Positions 1 through 13,200 of a stretch of DNA of 64,000 nt are shown here, piece after piece. Source of the stretch: Gavia stellata (Eukaryota; Chordata; Aves; Gaviiformes; Gaviidae); assembly GCF_030936135.1 (NCBI RefSeq), contig NC_082594.1, forward strand, positions 20,332,879 to 20,396,878, written 5' to 3'. The translations under genes were made by a program, and so were the position numbers. How positions within the stretch are numbered: position 1 is the first letter of the stretch; every line of letters starts with the position of its first letter. The notes under the pieces were generated by a model that was not told the origin of the DNA, did no database searches, and was given only the letters and a program-made list of their open reading frames with translations.

Positions 1-200
1 GCGGGCGCTGGCCTGAGGGCGAGCAGCCAGCGCTGCCGTGGAGATGGGCGAGCTCTGCCCTGCCCTTCCCTGCCGGGAGGGGAACCAGAGGCTGAGGCAG
101 CAGTGCCCCCGGGAAGCCCCACAGCTTCATCTCTAAACTGGATCCGAGTGGAACACCAGGATGCAGTTGCACCATAGGAATGGAGTATGGCGGGGTGTCT
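1..200 (+). promoter_or_regulatory. MRPL57: Probable MRPL57 promoter edge and non-coding first exon
   Basis: The first 130 or so bases are GC- and CpG-rich, then composition drops sharply to AT-rich. The MRPL57 coding exon downstream is preceded by a splice acceptor only five bases before its ATG, so a non-coding upstream exon must exist, and this GC-rich block is the obvious place for it. I could not choose a donor: several weak GT sites occur between 150 and 215. The transcription start may lie to the left of the window. Confidence 0.5.
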
Positions 201-944
201 TTTCTCAGCAGTAGTGCTGGTTTATGCTGTGTTAAACTGCCTGCCTGGTTTATTAGTGGATGAAAATACTGTGTAACGAGGGACCTAGGAGTTAGGCATG
301 TTTAGGAATAATAAACAGGTTAATGAAGAGCATGTGTCAAATCTAAATGTAACTTGGCCTTTCGGGCCTCTTTGTTACAGCTATGTATTGTCTCAGAAGC
401 TGTATTCGTGCTTTCTGCGTACGCTAGCTGGTCTAATGCAGGATATTGTTTTTCTCTACAAACCAGATTTCCCATAGTTAAAATACAAGACTAGGTACTT
501 GTATACTAATGAGTTTATAGAGAGACTGTAGTTCAAAATTTAATACTGAGGATGGGCCAGATCTGGATCTGGATCTAGAAGATAGACCTGGAAATACTCC
601 CTGTTTTGACAATGCAGTTAGCTATTTGAAGAAGGAATGAATGAAGCGAATCCTTTGTTTATCTGGGACGTACTTTAATCTCAATGTAAGGATAACTGAG
701 TAAACTCTTTATGTAAATAAAGATTTCCGTTTCCCTTTTCTGGTCTTAAGTTTCCAATACGTCTGTCATTGTACTGTCTACTGTATGTAATGGTTGGTTG
801 TATCAGGTTCTGAACTTCAAACTTCAAAACAGCCCGCTAAAAGGCAGTGGAGTATGTATGTGCAGATTTCTCATTTTTCTTGTTAAATTTCTAAATTTTG
901 TCCCTAATGTAATGAGTATTTTATATTTTTGTCTATATTTTAAG

Positions 945-1261
945 GCATAATGTTTTTAACAACAGTATTACTCCGAAAGAGAATTCCTGGAAAACAATGG
1001 ATTGGAAAATACAGGCGACCAAGAGTGGTTACCCTTTCAATGAAGCAAGCAATGATCCGAAGGCTGGAAATTGAAGCAGAGAATGAATATTGGCTGAGTC
1101 GACCTTACCTGACATGGGAACAGGAGTACAAACATAATGCAGAAGAGAGACGTGCAAAATGGGAAGCTTTCAAAAGCCTGACGAAAGCCAAGTTTCCTGA
1201 GCATAGATATATTGACGATCATTTAAACCACTTAAATGTTTCGAAGAAGTGGACATCTTGA
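945..1261 (+). CDS. MRPL57: Mitochondrial ribosomal protein mL63 (MRPL57/MRP63), complete coding exon
   Basis: Complete 103-residue protein read from the ATG at 950 to the TGA ending at 1261. I recognise it as mL63 (MRPL57, formerly MRP63), a small subunit of the large mitochondrial ribosomal subunit that is made in the cytosol and imported into the matrix. It starts [20 protein letters not shown] and is strongly basic at the N-terminus (residues 9-24), as expected of an rRNA-contacting protein that also carries its own import information. The human protein is about 102 residues, so length is normal. The whole reading frame lies in one exon. A pyrimidine-rich tract ending in AG at 943-944 leaves a five-base 5' UTR piece (gcata) before the ATG, matching the family pattern of a non-coding exon 1. 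No other ATG competes. Its neighbour ZDHHC20 converges on it, as in mammals. Confidence 0.95.
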
Positions 1262-1760
1262 ATAATACAGCGTATTTATATTTGGCATGTATTATGCACT
1301 ACTGTGCGATCTGCTATTGTACCTATTATTGTAGTTCTGTAATTCAGTATAAGGGTAGATGACAACTAAGACTTTGCTATGGTATACAAAATCTTACATT
1401 AAAAGTAGTCCTACAGAACAATGTACGTTTTCTTGTCTCTTTAGAAAAAGACAGTTCTCTCTGTGGCTCTCTGCTATCTGCCTGCCTTCTGTTCTTCAGG
1501 GGTTTTGCATAACACAGTGTGAGTTACCAAGTGCAATGATGATGATTCGAACTAGATTTATAGCTTCACTAATTTCCTTTTGAAAGCTATGAGAGAACAC
1601 ACCTGCTCTTTTGAAAGGGATTATCTGCTGGTACTGACCAGATGGCTCTTGCTGGTCACTCTCCCTTCTGAAGGGATACTTCTTGAGACGCAACTGACGC
1701 TGCTTACATAGTGCTCACTTTATCAGGCATGCAAGGACCAAGATGAACTAGAATTAAAGT
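1262..1760 (+). other. MRPL57: MRPL57 3' UTR region with two candidate poly(A) signals
   Basis: AT-rich sequence after the MRPL57 stop. There is no AATAAA close by, but the common variant ATTAAA occurs at 1398-1403 and 1753-1758. The first would give a 3' UTR of about 160 nt, a reasonable size for this short mRNA. The small ORFs here are short, overlap on both strands and look like chance. The choice between the two sites is inference. Confidence 0.4.
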
Positions 1761-4700
1761 TAGGTGTATGAGGCTGGAACTCACGGAAGATTGTAAAATG
1801 TTTGGTTTTTTAAACTTTCTGGAAAGAATTCTTGAATTTAAATGCCAGTCTCATTGTCATGTCAGTGTCAACTTGGGTGTTAACTGCTCTCTTACAGAGA
1901 TTATTTCTGATCTAAAAGGAATGCAGCTGATTCCTGTTTTGAGTGGCAATCTGATTTCTAAGTCATGTTTAGTGTCCTGAAGGAACACAGTCAGCCACAA
2001 GTCAGAGGTTTTTTTATTTCTCCTCTCAAGACTAAGTGACCTGGAAGATGTGTCAAGAGTGGGTGTAATCTTAGGTTTGTTGCAGCTGCAGTGTAAAAAC
2101 CGTGGAACAGTTACAAAATGTTGCTCAGGTAGGCAGTGTTTCTCACTGATCTAATACATGCATGTTACAGCTAAGCAATTTTCAAATTCTTTCACATACT
2201 TTTATTAAGTTGATGTTGCATTCACTGATGAATTCAAATGTCAAATCCATTCACATTTTATCACTTTGGAAAAGAGGCCTAAAATGGTACAACTTTTTAT
2301 TTAAACATGAATTATACTTCAGAGAAGCATGAACAGGTCTGAACACTGATGTACAAAATCTTGAATGCACTTTCAGTGGTTGTAAATGGCTTTAGATAAC
2401 TTGTGGAAAAGTATACATGTGGGGAAATTGCACAATACAATTAAAACATGAAGGAAATTCCAGGCAAAGTAATGTGACTTTGTATTTAATTAATTTATAA
2501 AAGCCCATTTTAAAAAGTTACTTCAAGTATTAAACTGTAAATGGCAACATGTTTGTGCATAGGACTAGTCCCATCTGTAACATACAAAAAATACAATAAA
2601 TGCGTCATTATTACATGTATCTTTTACACTTCACCTCCAACTTTTAAATACAGCTCATTCATTACAAGTTTAGGCAGCACAATTAAAAATAACTGTGGAA
2701 GTAGAACAGCTGGGACATTGTGTTTAGTGCAAATGACCCTTGGTGGCAAATACAAAAATAACTGCAGAGATAACCCAGGGATGTTTAATTCATCTAAGTT
2801 AAAAAGGGGACAAGAGAGAGGGGGCAGACTTCACAACAGGAATGCTGCCTCTTTCTGTGATATTTTTATGATTGTAAATTGCCGTTCAGAAGGATGTAAG
2901 TTTCTCACAATAAAGCTCATGATTGATAGCAACAGGTTAAGGGACAGGAGAAATTAGAGAGAAACGTGCTAAGCATGTAAGTAAGTTGTCAGCTAAGCAA
3001 TGTAAACAGAAGGGAATCTGCATGTCACCATTAATGCTTTGGTGCAAAAAAAGGTGATCCCAATACTTCATCCCCAACACATCTGCTTGACTGCTGAGCA
3101 TGTGCTCTCTGTTTCTTGGGGCAGGGGATGGGAAGAAAGATGGGGAAACTCCCAAAAACCAAAGAAAGCAATCCTGTAAACATTATCAGACTTTACTACC
3201 TAATGGAAACGATTCAAGTAATTACTGCAGAAAACAAACAGCCAAACACCAGTTTTAAACAGCATTAAAACTAACTACAACTTGCAGCTTCATTACATTT
3301 CATGGCAGTGATGTAATTAAGAAAAATGCATATAAAAAGCTGTCTATGTATACAAAATAAATAGATAGAAATGAGTGTAGTAAATGTGCTCAGTATTGTA
3401 ACATAACTTTATATGCAGCTGCTCTCTTTGGTGCCATGTAGGGCTAGAAGAGCCTCTGACGTTGCATACCTAGCTATTTTTTAGGTACTGTGAAAGACGT
3501 GTTCTTGATCTGCACTTAAAGTAGCTACTGTTTGGAGCCTCTGTAAATGTATACCCGAATCCCCCAATTATGTACAATTTTAGATGGCATCCTCAGAAGA
3601 CATAGACTATGAGGCTCAAAGGTTTTTTTTGGGTTTTTTTAAAGTAAGTTTTTAATAAATATGGTCAGTCAGTGCTCCAGATCTAGGAAAATCTGGTTAA
3701 TTTATGTCAGAGTCAACGCATCTCTTGGTAAATCTGCCAGACACTAATGCTGCTGCAGACACTGCTTTTTTTCCCTTCCTCTTGGGGCTCTGGTGAGCTA
3801 CAACTGGACCATACTTTAGGTAGATCAAGAAGTTAATTGAGTGGATATTGAATGGTATTGAACTTAACCAAACCTTCCAAACCCCAACAGATTATCTGCA
3901 ACACAGAAGACCCACACAAGATCAAACGAGGGAAGAAACAGTACCTGAAAACTGTTGTCATTTAGCACTCTGGAGAACAGGACCAGTTTCTAAGAATAGC
4001 ATACTAGAAGTAGCTTGGTACCTGCAAATTCCACACTCAAGGGCCAGCTTCAACAAAAATGTTACCATAATTTCTACCCAAATCACTAAAAATAAAAGCG
4101 CCTGAACTCCCTCTAAAATAACCCTCTGAATATTTAAAGTGGAAGTTTTCCATCAAAGGCTTATGATGTGACACTACAGTCTCAGGATCATGCTGCAGGA
4201 AATCAGTTATGACAGAAACCTACACCCCTTCCTACCCTCTTCCCATACGAAGCCTTTGGTAAGAGCAGCAATGACGTGTATGTTGTACAGCTTGTGAATA
4301 AATCGTCAAAAGAAAACAACATTACTAGCTCTGTAGTTTTAAGTATTCTATTTATGGATCTCCTTGCCTCATCTTCACCAGGACAGGTTTAGCTTCTCAA
4401 GACATTTCAGAAATCTCGAGGAGGAATCACACTGAAATCTTGCCCTAGGTCAGGCTTCTGTCCTCACATGGGGAGTTAAATGTCATTTTGCGTGCATGAC
4501 TCTTATGTGTATGTGGATTTTTTAAAAAGAAAAAAACAGTAAGAAATACTACAGCATAGTTTCTAATTCCAGCCAATGATGTCAACTATCCTAGAGTAAC
4601 TACAATACTTTTTATGGCTTGCAATAGTAATTATTTTGATGGATCTAAAAGCTTAAGGGCTCTTACCTTTACTGACAATCTAGGTATTTTCAAGACTTGC

Positions 4701-7700
4701 TGATACAGAGTAAGTTAAAGCACAAACCCAGCAGGTGCAACATGACCCAGCACCCTGAACAGTTGTTTTCTCAGGATCCATCTCCCTTCTGACCTCCTGA
4801 GCAGGCAGGGCTGCTCTTCTCGCTGCATTCACTGGAAGTTTGCAGCTCTTCAGTGCATGGGCCAAAAGGACCTATTTCCTGGAGCACCCCTACAGCTCCC
4901 TGCCTCTGCTGGCAGCAATACCCAAGTCTGCTTGCAACTCAACAGCCAAACAGCTGTTTGTTCTCACCAACTTTTTAATTCCTTTTAATTTGGAAGAATC
5001 ATATTTGAATCATTTTACTACATTTCATATTTGTCAAAATAACTTTTCAGTAATGCCTGCTTTTACACCAACAATAACTCTAGCCTCAAGAGTGTCCTAA
5101 GTACACTGCTCTCCTCCTTTTCTCATCTGAAACATGAGAAAATCTGGGACAAAATGTATCCCTGATCTACATAAAGATGTCAGAAACATCAGCTCTTCAT
5201 GAATAGCCACAAAAATGTCCATCAGGTATACAAAGAACTGTTTTCAGAAGACCAGCCCTTGCTAGAGAACACACATGGAGTTAGCCCAGTCTGTTTAACT
5301 GCAGTTTTTCCTGTAGATTAACTATCCTGACTTAAGAAACCAAACAAGTTATACTGATGTTAGCCTACAGTATATATACATTCAGATAGGGGTATATCAA
5401 GCACTTTGGGGGGTGGGCAGAAGCAGAGACCATATTGCTGAATCCGTGATATTTACCATATTAGAGACATAGATTTTGCTTATAGTTCTGCTAGACAATG
5501 ACTGTGCATGCATGTGTTATCTCAGCTGTAATACACTGATGCAGCAAACGCCTGATGGTATCCTGGGCCCTCCATTACAGTTCCACCAGTGTTTAGGGCT
5601 GCAAATTTTGGTATCCAGAACGAGCCATTTGAACTTGCAGTCTTCTGTCTCTGTTGTCTTCCCCAAGAAATTTTGCTGGTGCAGTACTGCTGAGAGCTTA
5701 TATTCAGATGAACACTTCTCACTTGACATTCGAGAAGAAAAAGCTAAACCTTTCTGATTAATGTGTAGCAAATATTTTTGTAAGATTTGAAATCAGCAAA
5801 TGCAATGTTTCTTGTACAAAGTTTGAAGAAACATTCTGCAACTTTTATAAAACATGCAAGTTTGGACCATTACTTCCATCCAACAGCAACCAAATCATGT
5901 TCAAAGTTTCTCAAAGCGTTCTTGTTCTAGAAGATTAAGAAAAATTTATTCTTTCCAAAACCAAAAAATACTTGTTTTAAACCTTACAGTATATTTGATA
6001 CCTTAGTATCTCCATCATAAACATATTTGACTTAAGTAGCAATCACTCTGGGAGAGAAACCAAACAGGTTCTTTTGGTCCAGATCATCAACTCGGCTACT
6101 ACCTTTAGTCTGTATCAAAAGGGCTCACGTCTATTTGTAATGAGCATCAGCTGAACATCAGAAAAGTTACAGACAGGAAAATAGTGTTTGTCACTTTTTC
6201 CAGGTGTAGAATTCCAATACCACCCAAAGATGAGTTAGCAGTCTTCTCTAGAGAGGAGTGAGGGGAAAAAAACCCCGTGTTATTTGCTGTAGGTCTTGAG
6301 CTTAGGGTGGACTTTATTCCTCACACCCAAAACACATTTTGCCATTTGTGAACAGGTACATCACTGCACAAAGCATTCAATCTTTAGCAACTTCAGCATC
6401 ACTTAAACTGGACTTCAAAGTGGCAGACTAAAGCATGCAAATTTTCAGTGTGTTAACACAGATATATGATCTGACACGAATTTTCTCATAAGTACTTGAT
6501 ACTTGTTTAAATGGTACTTTGGAACCAATAAAAACTTGTGCCTTTATTAAAAAGATAAAATAAAAGTGTAAAACAGTATTTATAAACCATCAGGAGTCCC
6601 ATAGAAAAAGCAGAACTCTTCCAGTTCCATTTTCTAACAACACACAACTGAAAAAGGTTTTTCTCAGGGGTACTTTACCATTTTGTTACTGCCTCATACA
6701 GAACGCTGCAGACATTAACAGAAAATGTAACAATTGTTAATTCCTTTTTGGACTGACTTTTCTTTGTATAGTGATAGACAATTGTTGGAAAGTAATAATC
6801 CATGTTTTTTCAACTAAAAAACAAGTTTGCTTCTTTGAGCTCTGTTCTTGATATGGTTAAATAAATAAAGTTAAAATGATGAGAGGGCTCAATCCTACAG
6901 CAAAAAAGCAACACCCAAGTAAAAGGCTTTTACGCTGCTGGCATTGCCTAGCTCCAAAGCACAGCTAGTAGAAGGAATCCTCAGTCCTGAAAGACTTGGA
7001 GAGCTATGATCATGGGGTAGACTGGTTAATAGGAAGAGGGGAGAAGACATCATCCAGTCCCTTCCACATCAGCTGGTGTTTGAACCTTTTACAGACGCAC
7101 TTGAGACTCACTGGCCACGCTCTATGTTGATTTTTCTTCCCTCCCTTTTCTTTCTTTCTGTACCCTGGAGACCTGCTATGGAAGTGATTTCTGCAGTGCC
7201 TAAGGTATGAAGTTTGCCCGTGGGGAGGTAGGAGTCTCTGAAATCTACCCCCACCACTGCAGCATAACGGAAATGCATAGTTCCCACTCTGGACCTTGTG
7301 CATCCAAGCAGGGCACTTCAGGATTTGGCCCTTTGGTAGCAGTATGTAATTCAGTGTTGCATAAACGCACATTAAGAATCTTAAGGCATCTGTCTTAACT
7401 TCCCTGCTCTGCAATAGTGCTTACAAGAATCCATTGTACTGTGCAGAATCCACTGAACTGTGCAGAAACTTGAATTTGTCTCTTCTTAAAATGTTCATGT
7501 TCCATTTTTTACTGATCAACTTCTTCCAAACAAAATTAAGTAATATTCAAGCACAAAATGTGTTGCAGAAACCTAGTGAAACAAAAATGGTAATTACTGG
7601 AATTATACCATTAGCTTTGGAAAAAACAGATCATAGTGCATTACAAGAATGCAGCTAGGTAACTTTATTTACAGACTCCTGATTCAGGACAGCAGTTAAG

Positions 7701-10114
7701 GTAAATTCAACTCGTAATTAGACTTCTGGGATGGGTGGGGGTTTTTTTTGTTCTGTTTTTGTTTAAAACCTCTTACGTTTTAGAAGATTATCTGCACTAA
7801 GAATGGCAGTCCATCACCACTGACCTCTGGCTAAAGTCTCTTGGAACCCTGATTGGCAAGAATTGCTCATTCATTTTGAATTAAATTGATAGATATGGGG
7901 ACACAAATGATATTTGCCCAGGTGAGGCTGGGGGACTGCTGGCTGGGGGATTGGCCTTCTTTTGCAAATCATGCTCTTTTCTCTAGAATAATTTGGGAAT
8001 TTTACTCATCAGCCATAACTTTGCTTGAAAAATACAACTATCAGTCTGTTACAGGGTATACAAAAATGCATGGAACAGATGTTGGATCTCACAGCTATTG
8101 CAGAGTTGCTTACAATTGCAGGGGAACTGGAATTAACCACCTGGGCCTACAGAAACTTGGGCAAGTGTGACACAAAGTACACAATCTTCCTTTATTAAAT
8201 TTGGCCTGACATTAGGAAGAGAGGGAGGATAGAAAGGAAATACATCCCAAACTATTACCAGTTAATTTTCTAGCCTAAGCTAGTTGCTTATGCTCTCTAG
8301 GTCAGTGGAAATAAAGATGAAGACCTTTCTATAACACCCTATCAAAGGCTGCTGGGATGAACTGCTCTCAGAAGATATATATTCCTTTCTGTGAAGAATA
8401 GAAAAGCCTTAGTAACCTCCTTAGATCAGATTAGTTTTTGTATAGAGGCCGAAAGGAGTCCGTTGCTGAGACAGTCATTTGCTCATTTATATGAAGTGTT
8501 AAGAAAAGTTGCAAAGGGAAAACTCATCATTGGTGGGTTCTCATGGTTGAGTAAGTTTTTCAGAAGTACCACTAACTAGTCTAATTTTGGTTTTATATGA
8601 GTTTACACTGAGCAGTCTGACCAACATCAGTTGAAGCATCACACCATCCCCCACAAAGACCTTTTAGACAGATTTTTTTTTCTTGAAAACAAACCCACCC
8701 CACCCCACCCCCCGCAATGATTCTTGGTCAGAAGGCTTATTTAAAAAAAAATTAAAAAAATAAGTGATCCTAAAATTACTGAGCTCACAAAACTCAAGTA
8801 TTGTGTTTTCTTTCCAAAGAAAATGGCAATTCTTTGCAAGTTCTGTCTCCTATTTTTTTGGAAGAAAAAAGAAAAAGAAGGGGGTGGGGGGGTGAAGGGA
8901 GAGGGGTTGAATGACTCAGCTCTCAGCATCTACGGTCACTACTTGTCCAAGTAAGATTTGTTTCTCTTCCAGAGAGAAAAATTTCATGGGAGCTTACAAG
9001 CTCACCACAGTATGAAGTCAACATAAAAGAAGTCTAATTTAGTCACTGGAAATACACTAAGGGAAGTTTTCATATATGCAGCAGCACTCACTGTATTGCC
9101 TGAATGCAAAGCGTGCGCCGAGCTCTTACATAAAAGATCATCACTGTCAATTCCAAGTGTGACGAAGCAGTCCCTACGCAGACACCAACATTTACCTATT
9201 GACCTTGCTTCCTTGTGTGCACACAGCTTCCTGAAGTGTAGGAGCAGAGCACTGCCCACCAATATACGATTAAGAAGAAAACAGTTAAGGAGCTGTTCCT
9301 TAAGAACTGCGCTTCCGCAAGACAGCACTTGAAATTGCCTATTTAGCAGATTAGAGTCTCTTCCCTGGTCAGGTAACAAATCCAGCACTACCCACTTCAA
9401 TTTAAATTACAGGATTAGTCTGACTCCGACCTAGCCAGCCCATGTTTCCTGCACTGCAGCATTACTCCCATTCTTGTCTTCTGGACAGTCATTCTGAGTG
9501 TTATTTAGACTTTTCTATTATTCATCCAACATCAGAAGACTCCTCTGCATTCCATGACTACTGACTTTTGACTTCAAGATGTGTATTTTAGTTTACTCAT
9601 ACATATACAGAAATGGCAATCAATTATGTTGGTCTTACCTGTTTCTCACTGAGATGGTTGGTTAGTAATAAGCTGAGATCAGCTTTCCAATGAAACTATA
9701 ATATGCTTTTTTGCACCTAAAATGTGAGAGAATCTCAATTATGTGTTTTTGCAGATTTGCACAACAAACAGCAAAGACTTAAAACCAGAAAACACATTTA
9801 TCGTATTGTACCTATTTTAGAAAAATATTTTCTTCACCCTAATCAAACGTAAAAGAATCTAAAAATCTCAGAACAGGAGGTGCGAAAGTGAGAATTATCT
9901 ATCCATTACCTTAGTGCAATAACTCGTTTTGGAGCAGAGCACGAGACACAAGTTAGTCTTAATTTCTAAACATGCTGACTTGATTCTATGGAACAAATTT
10001 TCTTCTACTTGACTCCAACCAATTCCTAAGGACTTTTCAGGCCTAAAAATAAAATGGAAAAACCCACCACAAACAAAATCACAGAATCACCAGAAGTGTT
10101 ACAGCGCAGGCTAC
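1761..10114 (-). other. Convergent interval: ZDHHC20 last exon and 3' UTR expected here, not resolved
   Basis: AT-rich sequence between MRPL57 and the last ZDHHC20 exon I can place. The terminal ZDHHC20 exon (roughly 12 codons in the human protein) and a long 3' UTR should be here on the minus strand, but no stretch encodes a recognisable match to that tail. Minus-strand AATAAA signals (TTTATT on the plus strand) occur near 2010, 2205, 2295, 5945, 6545, 7663 and 8190, so the transcript end cannot be fixed. Also present are a T/G-rich low-complexity tract at 7731-7770 and C/A- and G/A-rich runs near 8695-8712 and 8876-8907. Scattered ORFs of up to 134 aa show no family resemblance and I treat them as chance. 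Confidence 0.4.
7731..7770. repeat. T/G-rich low-complexity tract
   Basis: gggtgggggttttttttgtt followed by further T runs, in the ZDHHC20 3' region. Confidence 0.75.
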
Positions 10115-10230
10115 CTGATTTAACATTTTCCTCTTCAGGGCCACTTTCCACCCACTGACTGTCACTGGCTAGCAATCGATTTTGTGATTCACTGAGTGGT
10201 CGAGTAGGAAAAGACTGATTGGCTCCAGAG
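10115..10230 (-). CDS. ZDHHC20: ZDHHC20 coding exon 11: C-terminal tail, last exon placed
   Basis: 116 nt, completing S312 and encoding residues 313-350: [20 protein letters not shown], then an acidic serine-rich stretch ending EENVKS. It matches the human tail (SGSNQPFPIKPLSESKNRLL) closely. The acceptor is TTTTCAG and the donor GTAGCC is only moderate. If not spliced, the frame continues for 29 codons to a TAG at 10026-10028. The expected last exon was not found. Confidence 0.92.
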
Positions 10231-13200
10231 CTGAAAAGTAAGCAAAGTCAACAGGATTTCTGTAATAGCAGTAGCTGCTTATTTCAGACATTTGTAGAGT
10301 AGTGAAGTTATTTAAGAGCAAAGCAAACAAAAAAACCCTACACTGCCAACTAAAAATGGCCCCTGGCCCCCAACCCCAATTCTCCTATAGGCTTGTTCAA
10401 GTCATCAGTCTAAACCCTTACCTGACATAGGCTACTCACAGTTGTAATGGAAAAGAAGCACAGATTGATAGACAAGAAGCGGCATACTGACAACCAGTTA
10501 AAAAGAAAACCTAACCAGTCCTGTCTGGAAGAACAACCTAATGCCATCTTATTCCATCAGTAAATGCTGGGGCCTTCTGCTGAACATCTTGCTAATGCAA
10601 AAGGATACTCTGTTTGCACAAGGGCCCTGCTCTTCTGTAAATTCCACAGGTTGTGTTGCACTGGAAGCAACTTCTCAGTATTGCCTTTGAACCCTCCTAA
10701 TGCCTGATAACGCAGGTGACTGCTGTTGACAACAACCTTCATCAAACAAATTCATCAAACTATACAGAAGACTTCTAAAATGGCAAATGTAAACACCCCC
10801 AGAAGCTTCACATACTCCCGTGTCTTTGAATCTAAAGCAGGCTTCCTGAAAATACACTGAAGATGTAAACCATGCAAATTCGGAGGGATAAAAAGTAATG
10901 AGCTAAAAACCCTCCAGTGCTAAAAACCAGTGATCTACTTCTCTTGCAAACTGTGTCTCAGCGTCCCTTTTTTAAGCATGCCAGAGGAGGTGAAATACAA
11001 ATACTACCTTGCCTTCCTCTCATTCCAAAAAATACCTTAAACTTTTTTTTCCATGGACCATTATTCAGTCTTCCCTAGGACTTTTCTGATTGTTAAGAGC
11101 CAGTAAGCTCTCTTACTTTCTGCATTACTGTTTCCTTAGAGACATATTCTCTGTTACAGGTCAAAGCTAAGAAACAGACTTTCTGCATCAAGCAGCACCA
11201 TTTTTTAGTCTTGACCCATTCTGTCCTTCTCTGAAGACTTACAAATTCACTCTGAAGCTGACAAGGAGTGTAAAAAAATTAAAAAATTATTTTGAAACAT
11301 TTTTTTTCTCCAGATGAAGTACAGAACAGTGCAAAATCAGTATCTTAAATGCTATAGTTACCTTTTGGCAGGTTCATTTTGGCTGGAGACAGTAAGTTGC
11401 TCTGGATCCATAATCACCAAACGAGTTGGAAAATTACACCCATCGCCCAAACTAAATCAGAAACAAAGATTCAAATCACTGTTTGTAGTTGACTTAAATG
11501 AACTGAACATGTACCTATGCAAAAGGCAAATGCTACAGGCTCGAATCAATTACTGGAGTGCAGCGTTGAACTCCAGACTTAGCCAAGGCAGTTCTACCAC
11601 TAAGCCGGGTGATCAGTTAATTAAATCTTGGACCTCAAATGATTCCCACCCTGTCACTCAGTATAGATTGCTGAGCACAGCACTAGTCTATGTACTTCAG
11701 CAATATTATTGTGTTTCTGTAGACTGTAGCTCTAGCCTTCCCCCAAACCACCGTGCACGTGTAGTCAGACTATCTGGTATTTACAACCCCAGACGCTGTA
11801 GCATAAATAATACTCTAGTGGCCATGCTCTCCCCTCCGCCCACCATTTTGAGGTTAGCTCAGCCTCCTTTTAAAGCAAGTTTAATCAGGATAAAATGTGG
11901 TGGCAAAACAGACTGATCCATCTACAATATAGCTTCTGACTTTAATCACACGAAAAGTCATGGTAGTTGAGCAAACAACTGAGGCAACTTAAGATCTTGT
12001 TATTACCTCTGCTGTTTGCTACCAGACCTCAGCTTCACAAATGGGTTCACCAGCATTTTAAACTGATACACAACTCCCCAAAAGCAGTGTTGAAACATGG
12101 CTCCTACTTTGTTCTGCTGACTTTTGAGAGTGGGCAGCAGGTCAGTCTTGCTTCATCAAGCTTCTCTGATGCTTGTTGGCAACTCCCTACCACTGGCTCA
12201 GCTGAAGTTTTAAAACCAGTATTTTGCACCGTATCTGAGGTTTTTTTGCACTGCTGCTTATTTACATGCACTTTCTCAGGTGGCTTTCAATACCGAAACT
12301 GTCATCTACAGCAAAAGGAAAGCTATTCGGTGTTTTCAGGGGTAAGAGGGAGTGTTTTTAAACTGATGTTGTTTCAGTGCCGCTCAAGTTCAAGCATTTG
12401 GATCTCCTCTGAGTTGCTGATTTCTGCTCTATAATCAGACACTAATACTACCATGAAAAGGTGTACAATTTTTGAAATACACTTCTCAAAGCTTCCCAAA
12501 CTCTCGTATCTGGAAGGCCCTTGTCAGTGAGGCTGCTGTCTTTGAATGAAAACCCTGTGCAGAGTTTGCTCATTTTTCTCCTGCACATTTTCCCTACACC
12601 AATATTCATTGTTTAGGATTTACAAGTTGGCTTTTCAGTTGTGCTTTATTTTTTAGGAGAAGGGGAAACAATGTGAAAGTAATGGACTCAATTTATTTCC
12701 CAATTCATTCCCATTCAGACTGAATACCTGGTAAAGATAGGGAGTAGCCAATACTTCTTTTCATCTCCAAACACCTCCCTCAGATTTTTGCTGCATCCAA
12801 GAGAAAAGCCATTTTTATCTGGGCCATTTCGAAATGTGGGTGCACGGAATGTTTCTGTAAAACAAAAACATGCATTATCTCTAAAGTGATAAGGAGTCAG
12901 GGAAGATGAATAAACAGACTCAAAAATCTCTGTTGTGAAAACAGTGTCAGGCAAGCCGAGATGATCTTGATGTGTATTATGGGGGGTGGGGGTAGGTGGG
13001 AAGAGTCATCTCAGGTAATCAGCATTAAAAAAAAAAAATCACAGAGTTAATGACAAAAATAGAAATGAAAGGTAAGAAAGTCACATAAGCACAACAGTCA
13101 TCTTTCTCTCTTTACATTTAACATAAGGTCTGAGACAGGGCTAAGTACCATCAGCATGCCAAAGATACCACATCCCTTATTCATTCATGGCTAACTCTCT

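Noticed and set aside
4255..4300. A minus-strand stretch with a weak resemblance to the ZDHHC20 tail
   Set aside because: No splice acceptor at the right phase and no stop at the expected place.
6715..6760. Minus-strand string reading GINNCYIF, considered as the missing ZDHHC20 C-terminus
   Set aside because: There is no pyrimidine tract before the required AG, and the match to the expected tail is only three residues.
7010..7414. 134-codon minus-strand ORF in the ZDHHC20 3' region
   Set aside because: No recognised domain, no coding-like conservation visible, and a competing ORF on the opposite strand; probably chance within the 3' UTR or intergenic DNA.
10060..10100. A short CR1-tail-like string (aatcacagaatcac) just past ZDHHC20 exon 11
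   Set aside because: Only about 14 bases match, with no adjacent CR1 body, so it could be chance.
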